A program made the position numbers and the translations under genes. 64,000 bases of DNA, from contig NC_089437.1 in assembly GCF_026210795.1 (NCBI RefSeq), positions 2,976,001-3,040,000 of the forward strand, written 5' to 3'. This document shows positions 22,520 through 34,055 of this stretch, piece after piece. This DNA is from Rhizophagus irregularis (taxonomy: Eukaryota > Glomeromycota > Glomeromycetes > Glomerales > Glomeraceae). The notes below the pieces were generated by a model, which worked only from the letters and a program-made list of their open reading frames with translations, was not told the origin of the DNA and did no database searches. The first letter of the stretch is position 1. Each line of letters opens with the position of its first letter.

Positions 22520-23095
22520 GATATAATCATAAAAAATTACAAGTATTTATTAATATATACAGAATACATAAAAGTAAAAAAGAGAAAGAGTAGAGTAACA
22601 ATATTATTAGACGTAAAAAGAAGAGAAACAGCTATAGTAACGTTAGTATTAGATATAAAGATAAAAGAAATATTGTTATTATTGTTAGTATTAAGGTAAA
22701 AAGAGTTAAAGAAACAGTAAAAGGAGTAAAAGAAACATGGATATTATCGTTAGTATTAAGGAAACGTAGATAGTATTGTTAGTATTACGACATAAAATAA
22801 CAAAGAGGTAAAAAAAAAACGCGTTAATATTAAAATAATTAGTATTAATAAATAAATATTTCTATACCTGCAAAGTAATTGAACAAAAGAATAAAGAAAT
22901 AAAGAGAAAGGAAAAAATAAACATGTTGTTAGTATTGTTAGTATCGTTAGTATTAAAGTACAAGTAAAAAGGAATAAAGGAAACATGGATATTATTGTTA
23001 GTATTACGATACAAAATAACAAAGAGGTAAAAAAAAATGAAAATAATTAGTATTAATAAACAAATATTTCTATACCTGCAAAGCAATAAATTATG
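22520..23095. repeat. GTTAGTATT-rich direct repeats in element D
   Basis: Two related blocks (about 22745-22875 and 22980-23095) share GTTAGTATTACGA, AACAAAGAGGTAAAAAAA, ATTAGTATTAATAAA and TTTCTATACCTGCAAAG. The minus strand carries many TACTAAC motifs and CAG|GTATAG, so it looks like a third, less regular set of splice-like units. No coding frame. Confidence 0.45.
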
Positions 23096-24006
23096 AAATA
23101 TATGTAAATATATTGTATATAATTAAAGAAATAATAGAAAGAAGAGACAAAAAAATTAAAAATATTGAACAAAAGAATAAAGAAATAAGAAACAAAAATA
23201 AATAAGACAAAAACGCGTGCACTGATTAAATGATTAAATGATTAAATCACATGCAAGGATCAGCCTAATTTTGATTGGCCAGAAATCATGTACATCGTAT
23301 AGCGGGTGTGACGTAAATAAATCGTGACTGAAATTTGTGTTCAATTTGTGTTCAATTTGTGTTGATAATTCTGGTAAAAAATTTGTTAATTTTGGCCAAA
23401 TTTCGTTAAATTTGTTAAATTTGTGTTGAGTTTGTGTTGAATTTGTGTTGCGTAATTTTTTATTTATCACAAGGGGATGATATTTAGTAATTGCATGTAC
23501 GACGTACAAGATTTTTTTTATGATTTTTTTAAGAAATGTACGCAAAATATTTAATCAGAATATAATTGTTTTATTTTTAAATATGATATATTGATGATTT
23601 TTTTTTAAAAATTCAATAGAATGTGCTAATAATAAATTGTTTTATTTTTAAATATAATATATTGATATTTATATTTAAATAACCAAAACATGTACATGAT
23701 TTTTAATTATTTTTAATTGAAATCAAACTAAGATTTTTTTTTTAAAAAAAATTAAAATAAATTAAGTGATTTATATCTATATTTAGAATCAGCGATATTT
23801 ATATTTAGATAATCCATATCCGCATGAGATTTAATTAATATGTTTAATGATGAAAAGTCTAATAAATTAAATTTTAATTGAAACGAGAAATAAAATCAAA
23901 CCAAAGAGGTATTGTTCAAATTTTATTTAAAGTGACATTTTACGACTTTCTTTCAAATTTTTACTCATCCCAAAATCAAATTATAAAAATAAAATCAAAT
24001 CTAATA

Positions 24007-24646
24007 ATGCCTCGCCAAACACGTCGTCGTTCCTATAACGTCCATTGGAACTGGGCTATGATGGACGAACTTGTCGACATACGCCGCGACAGAAACCGCG
24101 CCTACCATAATATTAATGGTAGAAGCCGCCATGATTTTTGGGACTCGTTGCCAATAGGTTCATATGACTAATATCTATAATTTTCTTTAAGAAAGAATTT
24201 AAATTCAAATTAACCAATCCATTTAATTGAATCAGAATAAATAGAATATTTCGAACGAGGGTTTCCGGGCAACAGTGCAGCCAAAAGTGGAGGAACCGCC
24301 GTCGGGATTACCATGTAAGTAAATAAATAAAATTACATTCATTTAAATTAAATGTATTTACCGAATATTCAAACTGATTTTGATATTTAGAACTATGTCC
24401 TTTATCGTAATGGTACCCCTGATCGGCCTGGGCGGCGGCTGTGGACGCGTACCGGCCAAAGATATTATCGCGAATTTAGAACGAGATTTTGGGAGAGGCC
24501 GGGTAATTATACTATAATAAAATTTTATAATTAATATTACATTCTATTTTACGTTCACATTTTAAATTTGATAAATTTGATCAATTTTAGATACGCGTGA
24601 CGATCGTAGGAGAAGGAGAAACTTACCTACGTATCGTAGAAGATAA
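24007..24646 (+). CDS. Myb/SANT-like (trihelix-type) DNA-binding protein, 128 aa, carried by element D
   Basis: Exons 24007-24146, 24236-24314, 24391-24502 and 24591-24646 give 129 codons with no internal stop. The first donor (TC|GTTGCC) is unusual, and the other donors are GTAAGT and GTAATT. Features: a basic start MPRQTRRRSY, then HWNWAMMDELVDIRRDRN, FWDSINRIF, GQQCSQKWRNRRRDY, and a basic tail DRRRRRNLPTYRRR. The spaced Trp residues (W near 16, W near 45, W near 66) and the Q-C-x2-K-W core fit a trihelix, Myb/SANT-like fold that binds DNA. The gene is richer in G and C than its surroundings, unlike the arrays beside it. The 3' UTR has an imperfect GGCCCAGTCCGTACC palindrome. The native role is unknown. 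It may recognise the element's own ends or be captured cargo. Confidence 0.72.
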
Positions 24647-24994
24647 TTATTTTTATTTTTTTATTTATTAAGTGAGTAGCTAGGCCCAGTCCGTACCAAA
24701 TATCGGCTGGAGACTCACGTTTTTTTTGCTGTGACGGATACTGACGTCCACGCCGTACAGCCTGGGTACTATTTTATAAAATAGTAGCGAACAAGTATCA
24801 AATGTATATTTTTTTATTAAGTTATAATAAAAATTAGAATTTACTTTAATTTTTAACATAAAAATTGTAAATAATAAAAAATTCGTAAATAAAAATAAAT
24901 TTGCTTTCCCAAACTTAAAAAAAAAGGTGTTTATATAAAAGAAAAGGTGTTTATATTATTTTTGATTATTCAATAGTATCACATGCCCCTTGTA

Positions 24995-25620
24995 TACGTT
25001 CTACTGCATACGCAGTTTACAATCTCGTAAATTTTCGAAACGGAATATTACGCAGGTTTACAGTCTTGTAAATTTTCGAAATATTTCAACCGTAATATTA
25101 CGCAGGTTTACAGTTTCGTAAATTTTCGAAATATTTTAACCGTAATATTACGCAGGTTTACAGTCTCGTAAATTTTCGAAATATTTCAACCGTAATATTA
25201 CGCAGGTTTACAGTCTCGTAAATTTTCGAAATATTTCAACCGTAATATTACGCAGATTTACAGTCTCGTAAATTTTCGAAATATTTCAACCGTAATATTA
25301 TGCAGGTTTACAGTTTCGTAAATTTTCGAAATATTTCAACTGTAATATTACGCAGGTTTACAGTTTCGTAAATTTTCGAAATATTTCAACCGTAATATTA
25401 CGCAGGTTTACAGTTTCGTAAATTTGCAGAATATTTTGACCGTAATATTGCGTAAATCTTACGATATTGTAAACTTACGTAATATTTTAACCGTAATATC
25501 ACATAAATCTTACGAAATTGTAAACTTACGTAATATTTTGAAATTTTTCGAAATATTATGCCATAAACTTTCATAAACTTACAAAATCGTAAATTTACGC
25601 AATTTTTCGCGCTATAAAAT
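24995..25620. repeat. Right subterminal array of element D, 50-bp units
   Basis: About nine tandem copies of a 50-bp unit (CCGTAATATTACGCAGGTTT, then ACAGTYTCGTAAATTTTC, then GAAATATTTCAA), grading into degenerate CTTACGATATTGTAAACTTA motifs toward the end. Every unit is rich in small palindromes such as AATATT and TTTCGAAA. Confidence 0.8.
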
Positions 25621-28086
25621 TTCCTGATGTTACAGCACGATGTATATCATAAATGCTTTAAAATTATGCTCCAACCTTTATTAGAAAAATCTGAAGCGCT
25701 ATATTTTGGAATTAATAGACAAGTGATTACTTTCGCCGCACGGATATCTTTTTTTCTCGCATATATGCTTGAAGCCTGATGATATAACTGCGACATATAA
25801 AGGAGCGCGGTGCAAAATGCCATGTCATACTTGCATAGTTTTGCAAAGTGATCTGAACAATATGAGTCTTAAACTAGAGAACGTACCTCATAGAAACTCA
25901 TGAAAATATGAAGCAAGTAATCAACAATGGCCAAGGAAAGGAGTATTCTGTGCATTCTGTTGAAAATTCCTTCTGGAAATTTCTGTAAATATCTTTATAT
26001 TTCTGTAATGAATTTCAAAGATGTAAATTTTTACGCACGTATAATTTGTTTCAGAAATTTGAATATATATATACGAAGCCTGCATTCCTAATCGTATGCA
26101 CCATATCGATCTTGGACTCTTCAAATACCAATTGGAATTTACACAAGATATTTTGAAGGCAGTCGGAGAAACAGAACTACAAAAAAATTTGATGATCGAC
26201 TTCGTCAGATTCCTCGCTTCCTGGGTCTTAAACTCTTACATAAATTAGGACATTTAAACGTACTTACTGCGTCAGACTATCGTAACATAATGAAAATTGC
26301 CCTTTTTGCCTTAGATAAAATTTTTGAAGGGAACGAAATAACCTGTAAAGAACTTTGCGAACTTTACGCAAAGTTTAGTAAGATGTACATAATGAGCAGG
26401 AAAGAAGTGTACACTGAAGAAAATCTGAAAATTTTTGAAGTAAGTCAAAGTTTATAAAGTCACGTTGGAAATCATCAACACACTAAAGATTATCAATTAT
26501 AGTCAGCAATTATTGATTGGTGCATTGATTTCAAAAAGATCTTCTCTCCATTGTTCACTACTGATTGCAATTTTCCGAAGTTACACAGTTGGCGGTATCA
26601 CGCAAGTAGGACGCTAGTAAACATATAGTATATGATTTTATCCTAATTTATTTTGATTGTTTTCAGTGACCGCTATTAGAAAATATGGTGCATTGAATGG
26701 GTTGTCAACGGAAACATACGAAACCCTCCACAAATTATATGTCAAACCTCCATATCGGTTATCAAACAGAAAAGACGTAATGAGACAATTGGTGAACGCT
26801 GTTAGTTGAATTCAACATGACTGAAATCAATTTCTTTGAAATATTCATACATTTAATTATAAATTCTAATATTTTTTATAGGTAAAACACAAAGAATTGA
26901 CATCTTCTGCTAAAAAAGTTATTCATCATAAAGCCAAAGGATTTGGAAAAGTACTTTGGGAACTAACATTAGATAATATCGACCAAAAAATAAAATCGTT
27001 GAAAAAATCTGAAAATCCACCACATTCAAACTTCATTGAAGGGTTATCGCAATTAATTTCAACTTTAGATACCTTTCTGGACACATCTTCGCAGGAGTCC
27101 GAAAGTGAATAATTTTACATTAAAATTTATGATTCAGTACACCTGGAAGATAGACATATTTTAAGAACGACAGGAGAATTCCAAGGTAAATAATAGTTCG
27201 GTAATATTGCGGTAACTCCTGCGGAAGATCAAGAGCAATACAATTCGGATGAGGGAGCTTGGTATGGAAAAGTAAGTAAATGATTAAGATTGATAAAGTG
27301 TTGTATGTCATTAATCAATTTTCTTTATAAGGTATTGTTATTATTTAAATTCTTCCGAGGTTCTTTCAAAGAGCCATATGAACTTGCTCTGGTTCGTTGG
27401 TTTGATATTATTACGGAGGAACCTGAACTGTATGGGTGTCTGCAGTTGTATTACACCAAAGAATACAACACAATACCAATCGGTTTAATTAACCAAGAAG
27501 TTCATATAGTTCCAAGGTTTGGCAAAGTAAATCGTTATTTGTTAAATAAATACATGTTTTAAAAATTACTGGAAAACTTTAACGAAAGTAAAGTCAGAAA
27601 GTTTAAAAAATAAAATTTGTAAATTTGTTGAAAAACTTTAACGAAAGTATTAAAAAAAAACTATTAAAAAACTTTAGCGAAAATAAATTGTCAACGGAAA
27701 TGATCGAAAAGCTTAATTAAGCTTAATTACTAATTGAAATCGAAAAGTTTAATTAGTTAGTTACTTAAAGATTAAACGCAATTATAAACCTGCAATTTTG
27801 AGTTAAAGAATTTTGCAGAGTTTCGCAAAAAAAAAAGGACAAAAAGTGAAGATCTGCTATTTCGCAGAACTTCGCAAAACTGGCATGTTTTAAAATTTCT
27901 GTTAAATGAAATTCTGCAAAATTGCAGAATTTTGCTGATTTTATAGATAAAAATATTCAATTATCTGCGAAGTTGCAAAGTTTACAGAACTTCGCAGAAA
28001 TACACAAAAAATGACAAAAAAAAAGTGGAGATCTGCTAATTTTACAGATCTCCGCAGATCTGCACCCCAAAAAATTTTCCGATGTC

Positions 28087-30855
28087 ATTTTGACGGAAAT
28101 GATCCTTGAATTCTCGTGGCTTTCTCCGAATGGCTTTCGAAACTCAAGTGTTTCATAAGTCGTCAAATAGTATTCGACCAGTAAATCAAGCATTGAATTT
28201 GACATCACTATATTTTCAGAGGCGGGACCCAATATTTCACCTGGAAACGACTCGCTTCCAGTGACTATTGATTGTTGAATATTCTGCGAATTCAACCAAA
28301 ATCGTTCCATTTCATCGGCTGAAAATTCATCAGCCTCTGCCAAGGATCCAACAAAAGCTCGGTTATTGAGAAGTTCTAGTCCCTTTACATTTTCTCTAGA
28401 ATTTATAATACTATCAATGTGGATATCAGCCATCATTCGTCACATAATTTCCGGTTCTATTTTCCTATGGCTGTTCGGTAAGGCGTCTAAAATTTAAAAT
28501 TACGATTATGCATAAATTAAGAATAAGAATATTAAACCTAAATAAATAGTTATAGTTTACTTAATACACCGTTCATGCGTTCGAAGAAACGCAGAATGCG
28601 TATAAAGGTCCAAAATCATACATACATTCACTCAAATGAAGTGAAAGATGGAGATTAGGAGTAATTTTATTCCGTCCATAATGTTCCTCAATCAACTTCA
28701 CAATTTCAATCAATCTCTCATGCGATTCTCTCACAGGCATCAGTTCTAAATTCGACTTACGAAAGCGTACAAATCTCATTTCAAAATGATGGAGAATTTT
28801 CCGATCATCAGCACGAAAGGTATTTCAAGCGATACCGTAGCGTAAATTGTGAAAAAGATTTGCCATTGATCTGCTGTAAAATTTGAAAATCCTTCTCCGC
28901 AATGGATTTTCCCAGGGATTCGTCCCAAATCGGATAAAATCTGAAACTCATCCATTTTTTTTTGAATTTTTATAAACGATTGTTGGTTCAAAATTCCTTC
29001 ATCAACCCAAATTCTTTTCACTATCCATCTTGCGATGCCTAGAAATAAGCAGTGCATTGGATCGACAACAATGAACCTTATAGGGTCGAAGTATGACAAC
29101 CGCAATAATTCTGACCATCTAATTCCAGTATCTTTCGTAAAATGTTTTCGTGAAGCATTAAAGCTACAACGTCGCCATTCATGTGCATTTTCACGAAACT
29201 CGGCCAAATCTCGAGTAACAAACCATTCGTCTATATTGTCCATCCCAGTGAAATTATTTTGTCGATTCTCATAATTTGCTCGTTTTTTGCACTAGTGACA
29301 TGATGCAAGTGCTGAAATATACCCGCATATCTTTCTTGCCGTGGGAACATTATACGAAAATAGTACTAAAGCCACACGAATATTTTTCCGTTTTGGCACT
29401 CAAATATTCGATTTAGAGTTATTCCACTCCATAGTAATTCTAAATCATTGACAATTGGTGCTAAATAGTGATTGATTTGGTGTAGTCACTTCGTTAGGAC
29501 CTGGTAATATTCCGAGAATTAATAAATTTTCTCTTTTAAATCGAATGTCCCGAAGCAAGTTGCAAATGGCGACATATATCACACCGGTGCTGTGAATTGT
29601 CCCTTCATAGGGTTGGAACCAATCCACATTTAGCATTAGACCGAGGTGTGAATCTGCAACTTCAGGCCAGAAAAAATCAGGCGAATCATTATAAGAAGTA
29701 TCCTTAAATATTTTCCATACTTGACCATCATAAATGTCGGTCAATATATTTTCAGAATGTGATCGATCAGACTAATGTCTGAGTGACCTTTCGAATCCTG
29801 ATCGAAGATATAGGGTTGCTAATTGTTGACGAATTGTAGAAAATGGATAAATCATCTCAATTCGATTTGACACTTTATTTAATAATCTTATTTGATGAGA
29901 TAAAGGAGTTTGGCACTTCTGGCGTCTCGATGAATTTGGAAATTCGATATGTTGACATTTCATAATGGCAAGAATTTCATCTTGACGAAACTCCTCTACT
30001 TCTTGTTTGTTGTATAATTTGTGACACTTCGTACATGCCGCAAAGCAATAAAATCGATCTTCTATGTTGAAAATATTTCTCGCTTTATATAAAGTGACGG
30101 GAAAATTTTCAAATGCGGTATCGCCAATTTCATCCAATAACAGTTTTATGAACTTTATTAGTGATTCAGTTGCTGTTTCTGAAATGTTAAATCTCATTTG
30201 AAATTTCATAATCCATATTAAAATCCATAAAAACTTATTATCATCGCTAGTTGGAGTTGGAGTGACATCTGGGTCTTGATATGGTTTGAAAGAAGGGCAT
30301 GAATAATCTTCAAAAGTTTCAGAATTGTTATTTTCCGATTCGTCATCTCCATTCGATTCGTTATCTTCATTAGTGTCTTCGCTTTGATCTTCGGCCGTAC
30401 TTTCTCTCGGTGATAAATCTTGTTCGATATTACCGATATTACCAATGGAAACTCTGGTCGAAATGTACCTTGATCTACGTCTTTGAGGCAATCGGTCAAC
30501 TCTTTGCTCATTTAAAATAGTCAATTGAGATGATTCATCATTAATATTTTCAGTATTTTCCAAAACTTCAGATGGTTCGTTATCCCGAATTTCAGTATTT
30601 TCCAAAACTTCGGATAGTTCGTTATCCCGAATTTCAGTATTTTCGATAATTACTTCTGAAACATCTGACGAAAGTTGGCTCGATAATTCATGTCGATTCT
30701 TTGTGCGAGGAGCAACTAACATTCCTTCGCAATCGCTACAGAAACAGGGTACTTTACGAATTCTTGGCGTAATGATTGATCGAGTAGTAACTTGAGGTGA
30801 TCTGGTAGTAATAGGATTTTCATCAAGTACACTAGATATCGTTCTTTTTCATCCC
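28087..30855 (-). pseudogene. N-terminal and central parts of the element C tnp2-type transposase
   Basis: Read from about 30855: a Cys motif CFCSDCEG followed by RTKNRHE, a Ser/Glu-rich linker with a duplicated VLENTEIRDNE block, FAACTKCHKLYN with KCQHIEFPNS and a second Cys, TIRQQLATLYLR, DIYDGQVWKIF, the tnp2 core LMLNVDWFQPYEGTIHSTG and LILGILPGPNEV, WSELLRLSYFDPIRF and DPMHCLFLGIARW, LHLSLHLSE with DFGPLYAF, then IISVKM where element A cuts it. In-frame TAG at 29772-29774, frameshifts near 29450 and between 28440 and 28800, so it is not functional. The 3' part is at 14947-15410. Confidence 0.83.
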
Positions 30856-31500
30856 ATTTTGTCAAAAATTTCAGATAATTTTGATAATTATGGAATTGTA
30901 TCGAAATTTGTTTCGATTCAATAATTATCATATAATTGTTGCTAGTGAAGTTTCGACTAACGAATTTTCAACTTGAGCGATCAACTTAAAGCGATTTATT
31001 GAATTCTCATCAAACTTTACGAATTTTCCATCAACTTTAAGTGATGTATTGAATTCTCATCAAACTTTACGAATTTTCCATCAACTTTAAGTGATGTATT
31101 GAATTCTCATCAAACTTTACGAATTTTCCATCAACTTTAAATGATGTATTGAATTCTCATCAAATTTAAGTGATTTGGCGAATTTCACATCAACTAAAAT
31201 TGATTTATCGAATTTCTATCAACTTAACGTAAAGTAACTTATTGAATTATTAATAAAAAATTCGATAAATCACTTATCAAATTTAAGAATTTAATAGTAT
31301 AAATTAAGCTTTTGATCAAATTTTTAACTATAAATAAACTATAAAAAAACTCGATTCTTCAAAGTTTCGTCCTAGAACTTAACTTTTTTTTTCTTACAAT
31401 TTCAAAATACTTTCGTGTAAAATTTTATTATATATTTTTACAAATTTAATAAATTTAATAAGAGTAAATAAATTTTGGCTATTTTAACAATTAAGAATAG
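30856..31500. promoter_or_regulatory. Bidirectional promoter of element C with 50-bp tandem repeats
   Basis: Between the divergent genes of element C. Exact 50-bp repeats begin at 31001, 31051, 31101 and 31151 (unit GAATTCTCATCAAACTTTAC and so on). Looser copies of the ATCAACTTTAAGTGAT motif continue to about 31250. Regulatory role inferred from position and from the parallel in element A. Confidence 0.5.
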
Positions 31501-34055
31501 TTCTATTTTTTCAAATATATCAAAGGACACATCAAAGAATATTAATAAAAAGGGAGAGAAAGAAGGAACCGAAAGAAACGAAAGAGATGTTTTTTATCTT
31601 GTCCCTCCTAATGTTGATGAGGAAGAAACTGCTTTATGAACCTCCAACACGTCATCGGAAACTTTACGATCCCCTTCAACATGAAATCATCTTCATCATC
31701 ACCGAGTACTTTAAGATCCCCCTTCAACACGAAATCATCTTCATCACCAAGTGCTTCACGAACCTCTCTTTCCAATACGAAATCATCTTCATCACCGAGT
31801 GTTTCACGAACTTCTCTCTCCAATATGAAATCATCTTCATCACCAAGTACTTCACGAACTTCTCTCTCCAATACAAAATCATCGTCAAATATTATTAAAT
31901 CAAAGCTTGCAGGCTTACAAGTAAAAATTCCGAAAATCCATTTACCAAAATCGATAATTCTAGACGAAAGTCGAGTTGAAGCAACCGAAACTTTGCGATC
32001 ATCAGAAAAAAATTTGAGTAATTTTGGTAAATTTTGATTATCGATTCTTAATTGTTTATTGACGAATGTTTTTACGATATATAGATATATATTTGAAAAC
32101 CTTCAATTTTTAGATCTGAAGGTAGAAAATGGGAAATTAAGAGCCGATAATATGGAATTGCAATATAAGATAGACAAACTTAATAAAGAACTTGAAGAGT
32201 CGAAAGAACTAAATGAAATGCTAATAAAAATAAATGAGGAATTCGGAAAAGAGAACGACAGACTTTATGAATGAATCGATTTTTATAAGAACCTTCAGAT
32301 GCCAAGAAGTATGAAAAAAAGCTCAAAGCCTAAACGTAAACATCAAAAGTATCATAAATTTTTGTTATCCATTTTATAACTATTCGTATAATTAATAACC
32401 TTTTATTTGCCAACATTAGGAATAATGATAGTGAAGATTCGGACGATGAAATTATTGACGTGGATGTTGAAATGGACAAAAAGGATGAAAAGGACGATAA
32501 GGATGAAAAGGACGATAAAGATGCAAGGGTTAGTAATATTTTAAAAAATGGTTTTGTGCTAATATTTACCGAATTTTTTATTACTGTTAATAATTTAGAT
32601 GGAAATGAAGACCATTTTGAAAACTATGCCTGCCAAATTTGACCTGGACTATGATCAAACATTTATGAGCAAAACTAACGTAGACATAAGAAAACAATTA
32701 ATACCAGAACTAATGAAGAGCTTAAAGCCAAATTTTAACCCCACCTACGATAAGTTGACGAAATGGCTAATGTCGTTGCATAAATCTAGACGAAGTGTGA
32801 ATAATTACAAGAAGAAGGGAAGACTCGATAGTGACAATCGTTATCTACACACTGTGACACGCTGCCCATAGGATATTAAAATAAAATATCGTATGTTGCC
32901 ACCGACGTGTTGAGTTCGTATAATATTTATGCTTGGTTTTAAAATAAAAATTAGTTACAAAAATTACAAAACATTATTTCTTACCGAAATTTTAAATTAC
33001 GATAGTTTCTCTATATTTTCGATAAACCATTAATTAAAATAAAATAATTAATGTGGCACTTTTTACTCATAAGAAAAAGGCTAAAAGAATGTGTTTGTTT
33101 ATTATTAAGGACGAAATAAAATTTTTATTTTCCAAAAAATTGAACTGCGAATTTCCTATCGAAATCCACTTGTATTTATACATTTTTAAGAAAAATATTT
33201 CTAATATTTCTAATATTTCTAATATTTCTAATAAAATTTGAAGATCTATTATCATATGACTATCTCGTTATTCTAAACTAAACTATAAATATAATTTTAT
33301 TGGCTAATTATTTATCCATCGGCTAAATATTTATCCATCACTTACTGCGCCATGTGACTTGTCACGTGACTTTGTATTCCAAACTATTTCTTCTTGTGTA
33401 ACCATATCATGTGACTTACTGCGCCACAGGATTTACTGCGTCATTTATCTATTATATTTTCAGTTATTACAACGCAAATGGAAGGATGAATGACGTAAGA
33501 ATTTTGGTTGTTTTTAGTTAAATATAAATGTTTTACCCATGTTATTTTGCGTTTAGAAAAAAATTCGTCGACTAAAAGCTGCCAAAACTTTATATGATAA
33601 AGACGATGTGAGAATCGCTCACTATGAAAAACAAGAGATGATCAATATCATTCAAGATATCAGATATCATTCACCGGAGTTGAGTGAAATGGATGAGAAA
33701 AATGCGTTGGAAAAACGTTAAATAGTTGTGTATAATCGATCATGGAGATCATCGGAGGTATGTACTAACTTTCGACTTATTATAGTAATTTATAGATTTA
33801 CACTAACTTGTTTCTTTCTAGTTAAAAACTTTTTTTAGGGAAGTATTGGATCCTTATTCATTTACACAACAAAACGCACAACTAACCAGACGTAGAAATT
33901 ATGATGATACGTTGCAAAATTTTGACGTCCAACCTCCGAACGATGCACCACAATGGACTGTAGAACCAGGAAATGGTAATGTCGTATATGATTCTGATAT
34001 AGGATACGAGAGTATATACGATGACTATATGTACGATGATGCTGACACGTTTTAA
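31445..34055 (+). pseudogene. Element C accessory protein, decayed
   Basis: Recognisable parts in order: DVFYLVPPNVDEEE (about 31585), a serine-rich block of about four 48-nt repeats (TKSSSSPSTSRTSLSN at 31690-31880), a coiled-coil exon DLKVENGKLRADNMEL to 32274, acidic DKKDEKDDKDEKDDKD, MSKTNVDIRKQLIPELM and TKWLMSLHKSRR (32640-32820), then after an AT-rich interruption (about 32880-33480) IRRLKAAKTLYDKDD and DIRYHSPELSEMDE, and a last exon NVVYDSDIGYESIYDDYMYD ending at 34055. Stops: TGA at about 31636 with a frame change, TGA at 32272, TAG at 32869, TAA near 33719. I know of no named domain. The layout parallels the accessory gene of element A. Confidence 0.6.

Larger units (their letters stand above)
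21996..25629. mobile_element. Element D: CATC-type element carrying an intact Myb/SANT-like gene, 3.6 kb
   Basis: The inverted ends CATCAGGAAATTATATAG and (reverse complement) CATCAGGAAATTTTATAG continue CGCGAAAA-TTGCG, 29 of 32 matching. They are flanked by TT (21994-21995 and 25630-25631). Long subterminal arrays of CGTAATATTTCG-type units lie inside each end. The interior carries GTTAGTATT-rich repeats (22520-23090), TTTGTGTT repeats (23330-23450) and one spliced gene (24007-24646). It lacks a transposase, so mobility presumably depends on an A-like element. Confidence 0.87.
20785..27562 (+). pseudogene. Plavaka-type transposase of element A, split by element D and decayed
   Basis: Starts MVRYQCQICKREF, a C2H2 zinc finger (C-x2-C-x12-H-x4-H), then an acidic linker and VVKWPNDAYHDF. 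Later core motifs: ILYSDATTFDGL and GHPVFLTLGNIP then LLGFLPKV (the first part of the Plavaka core), CKMPCHTC, PNRMHHIDLGLFKYQLEF, FPKLHSW, and a C-terminus ending GKVNRYLLNKYMF. Element D interrupts it at 21995. Removing D plus one TT gives ESFRS-LQHDVYHKC in frame. Damage: a frameshift near 21535 with TGA near 21571, TGA at 25777, frameshifts near 25893 and in the A-run near 26177, TAA at about 27110 and TAA-TAG near 27190. Introns include 25991-26062, 26430-26501 and 27271-27331 (approximate). Confidence 0.8.
15413..28084. mobile_element. Element A: Plavaka-like transposon with CATC-type ends, 12.7 kb
   Basis: Long terminal inverted repeats: left CATCAGGAAATTTTTTGGGG, right (reverse complement) CATCGGAAAATTTTTTGGGG. 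Both continue TGCAGATCTGCG, 37 of 40 matching. They are flanked by the 2-bp duplication TC (15411-15412 and 28085-28086). Deleting A plus one TC rejoins the element C transposase in frame (VKM-KQFGRC). It holds two divergent genes around a shared promoter at 20124-20784: an accessory gene (minus) and a Plavaka-type transposase (plus). Elements B and D split these genes. Without B and D it would be about 6.5 kb. Confidence 0.88.

Noticed and set aside
24995-25500. CRISPR or satellite centromere
   Set aside because: Only about nine 50-bp copies without spacers, located precisely at the end of element D, so it is a subterminal array.
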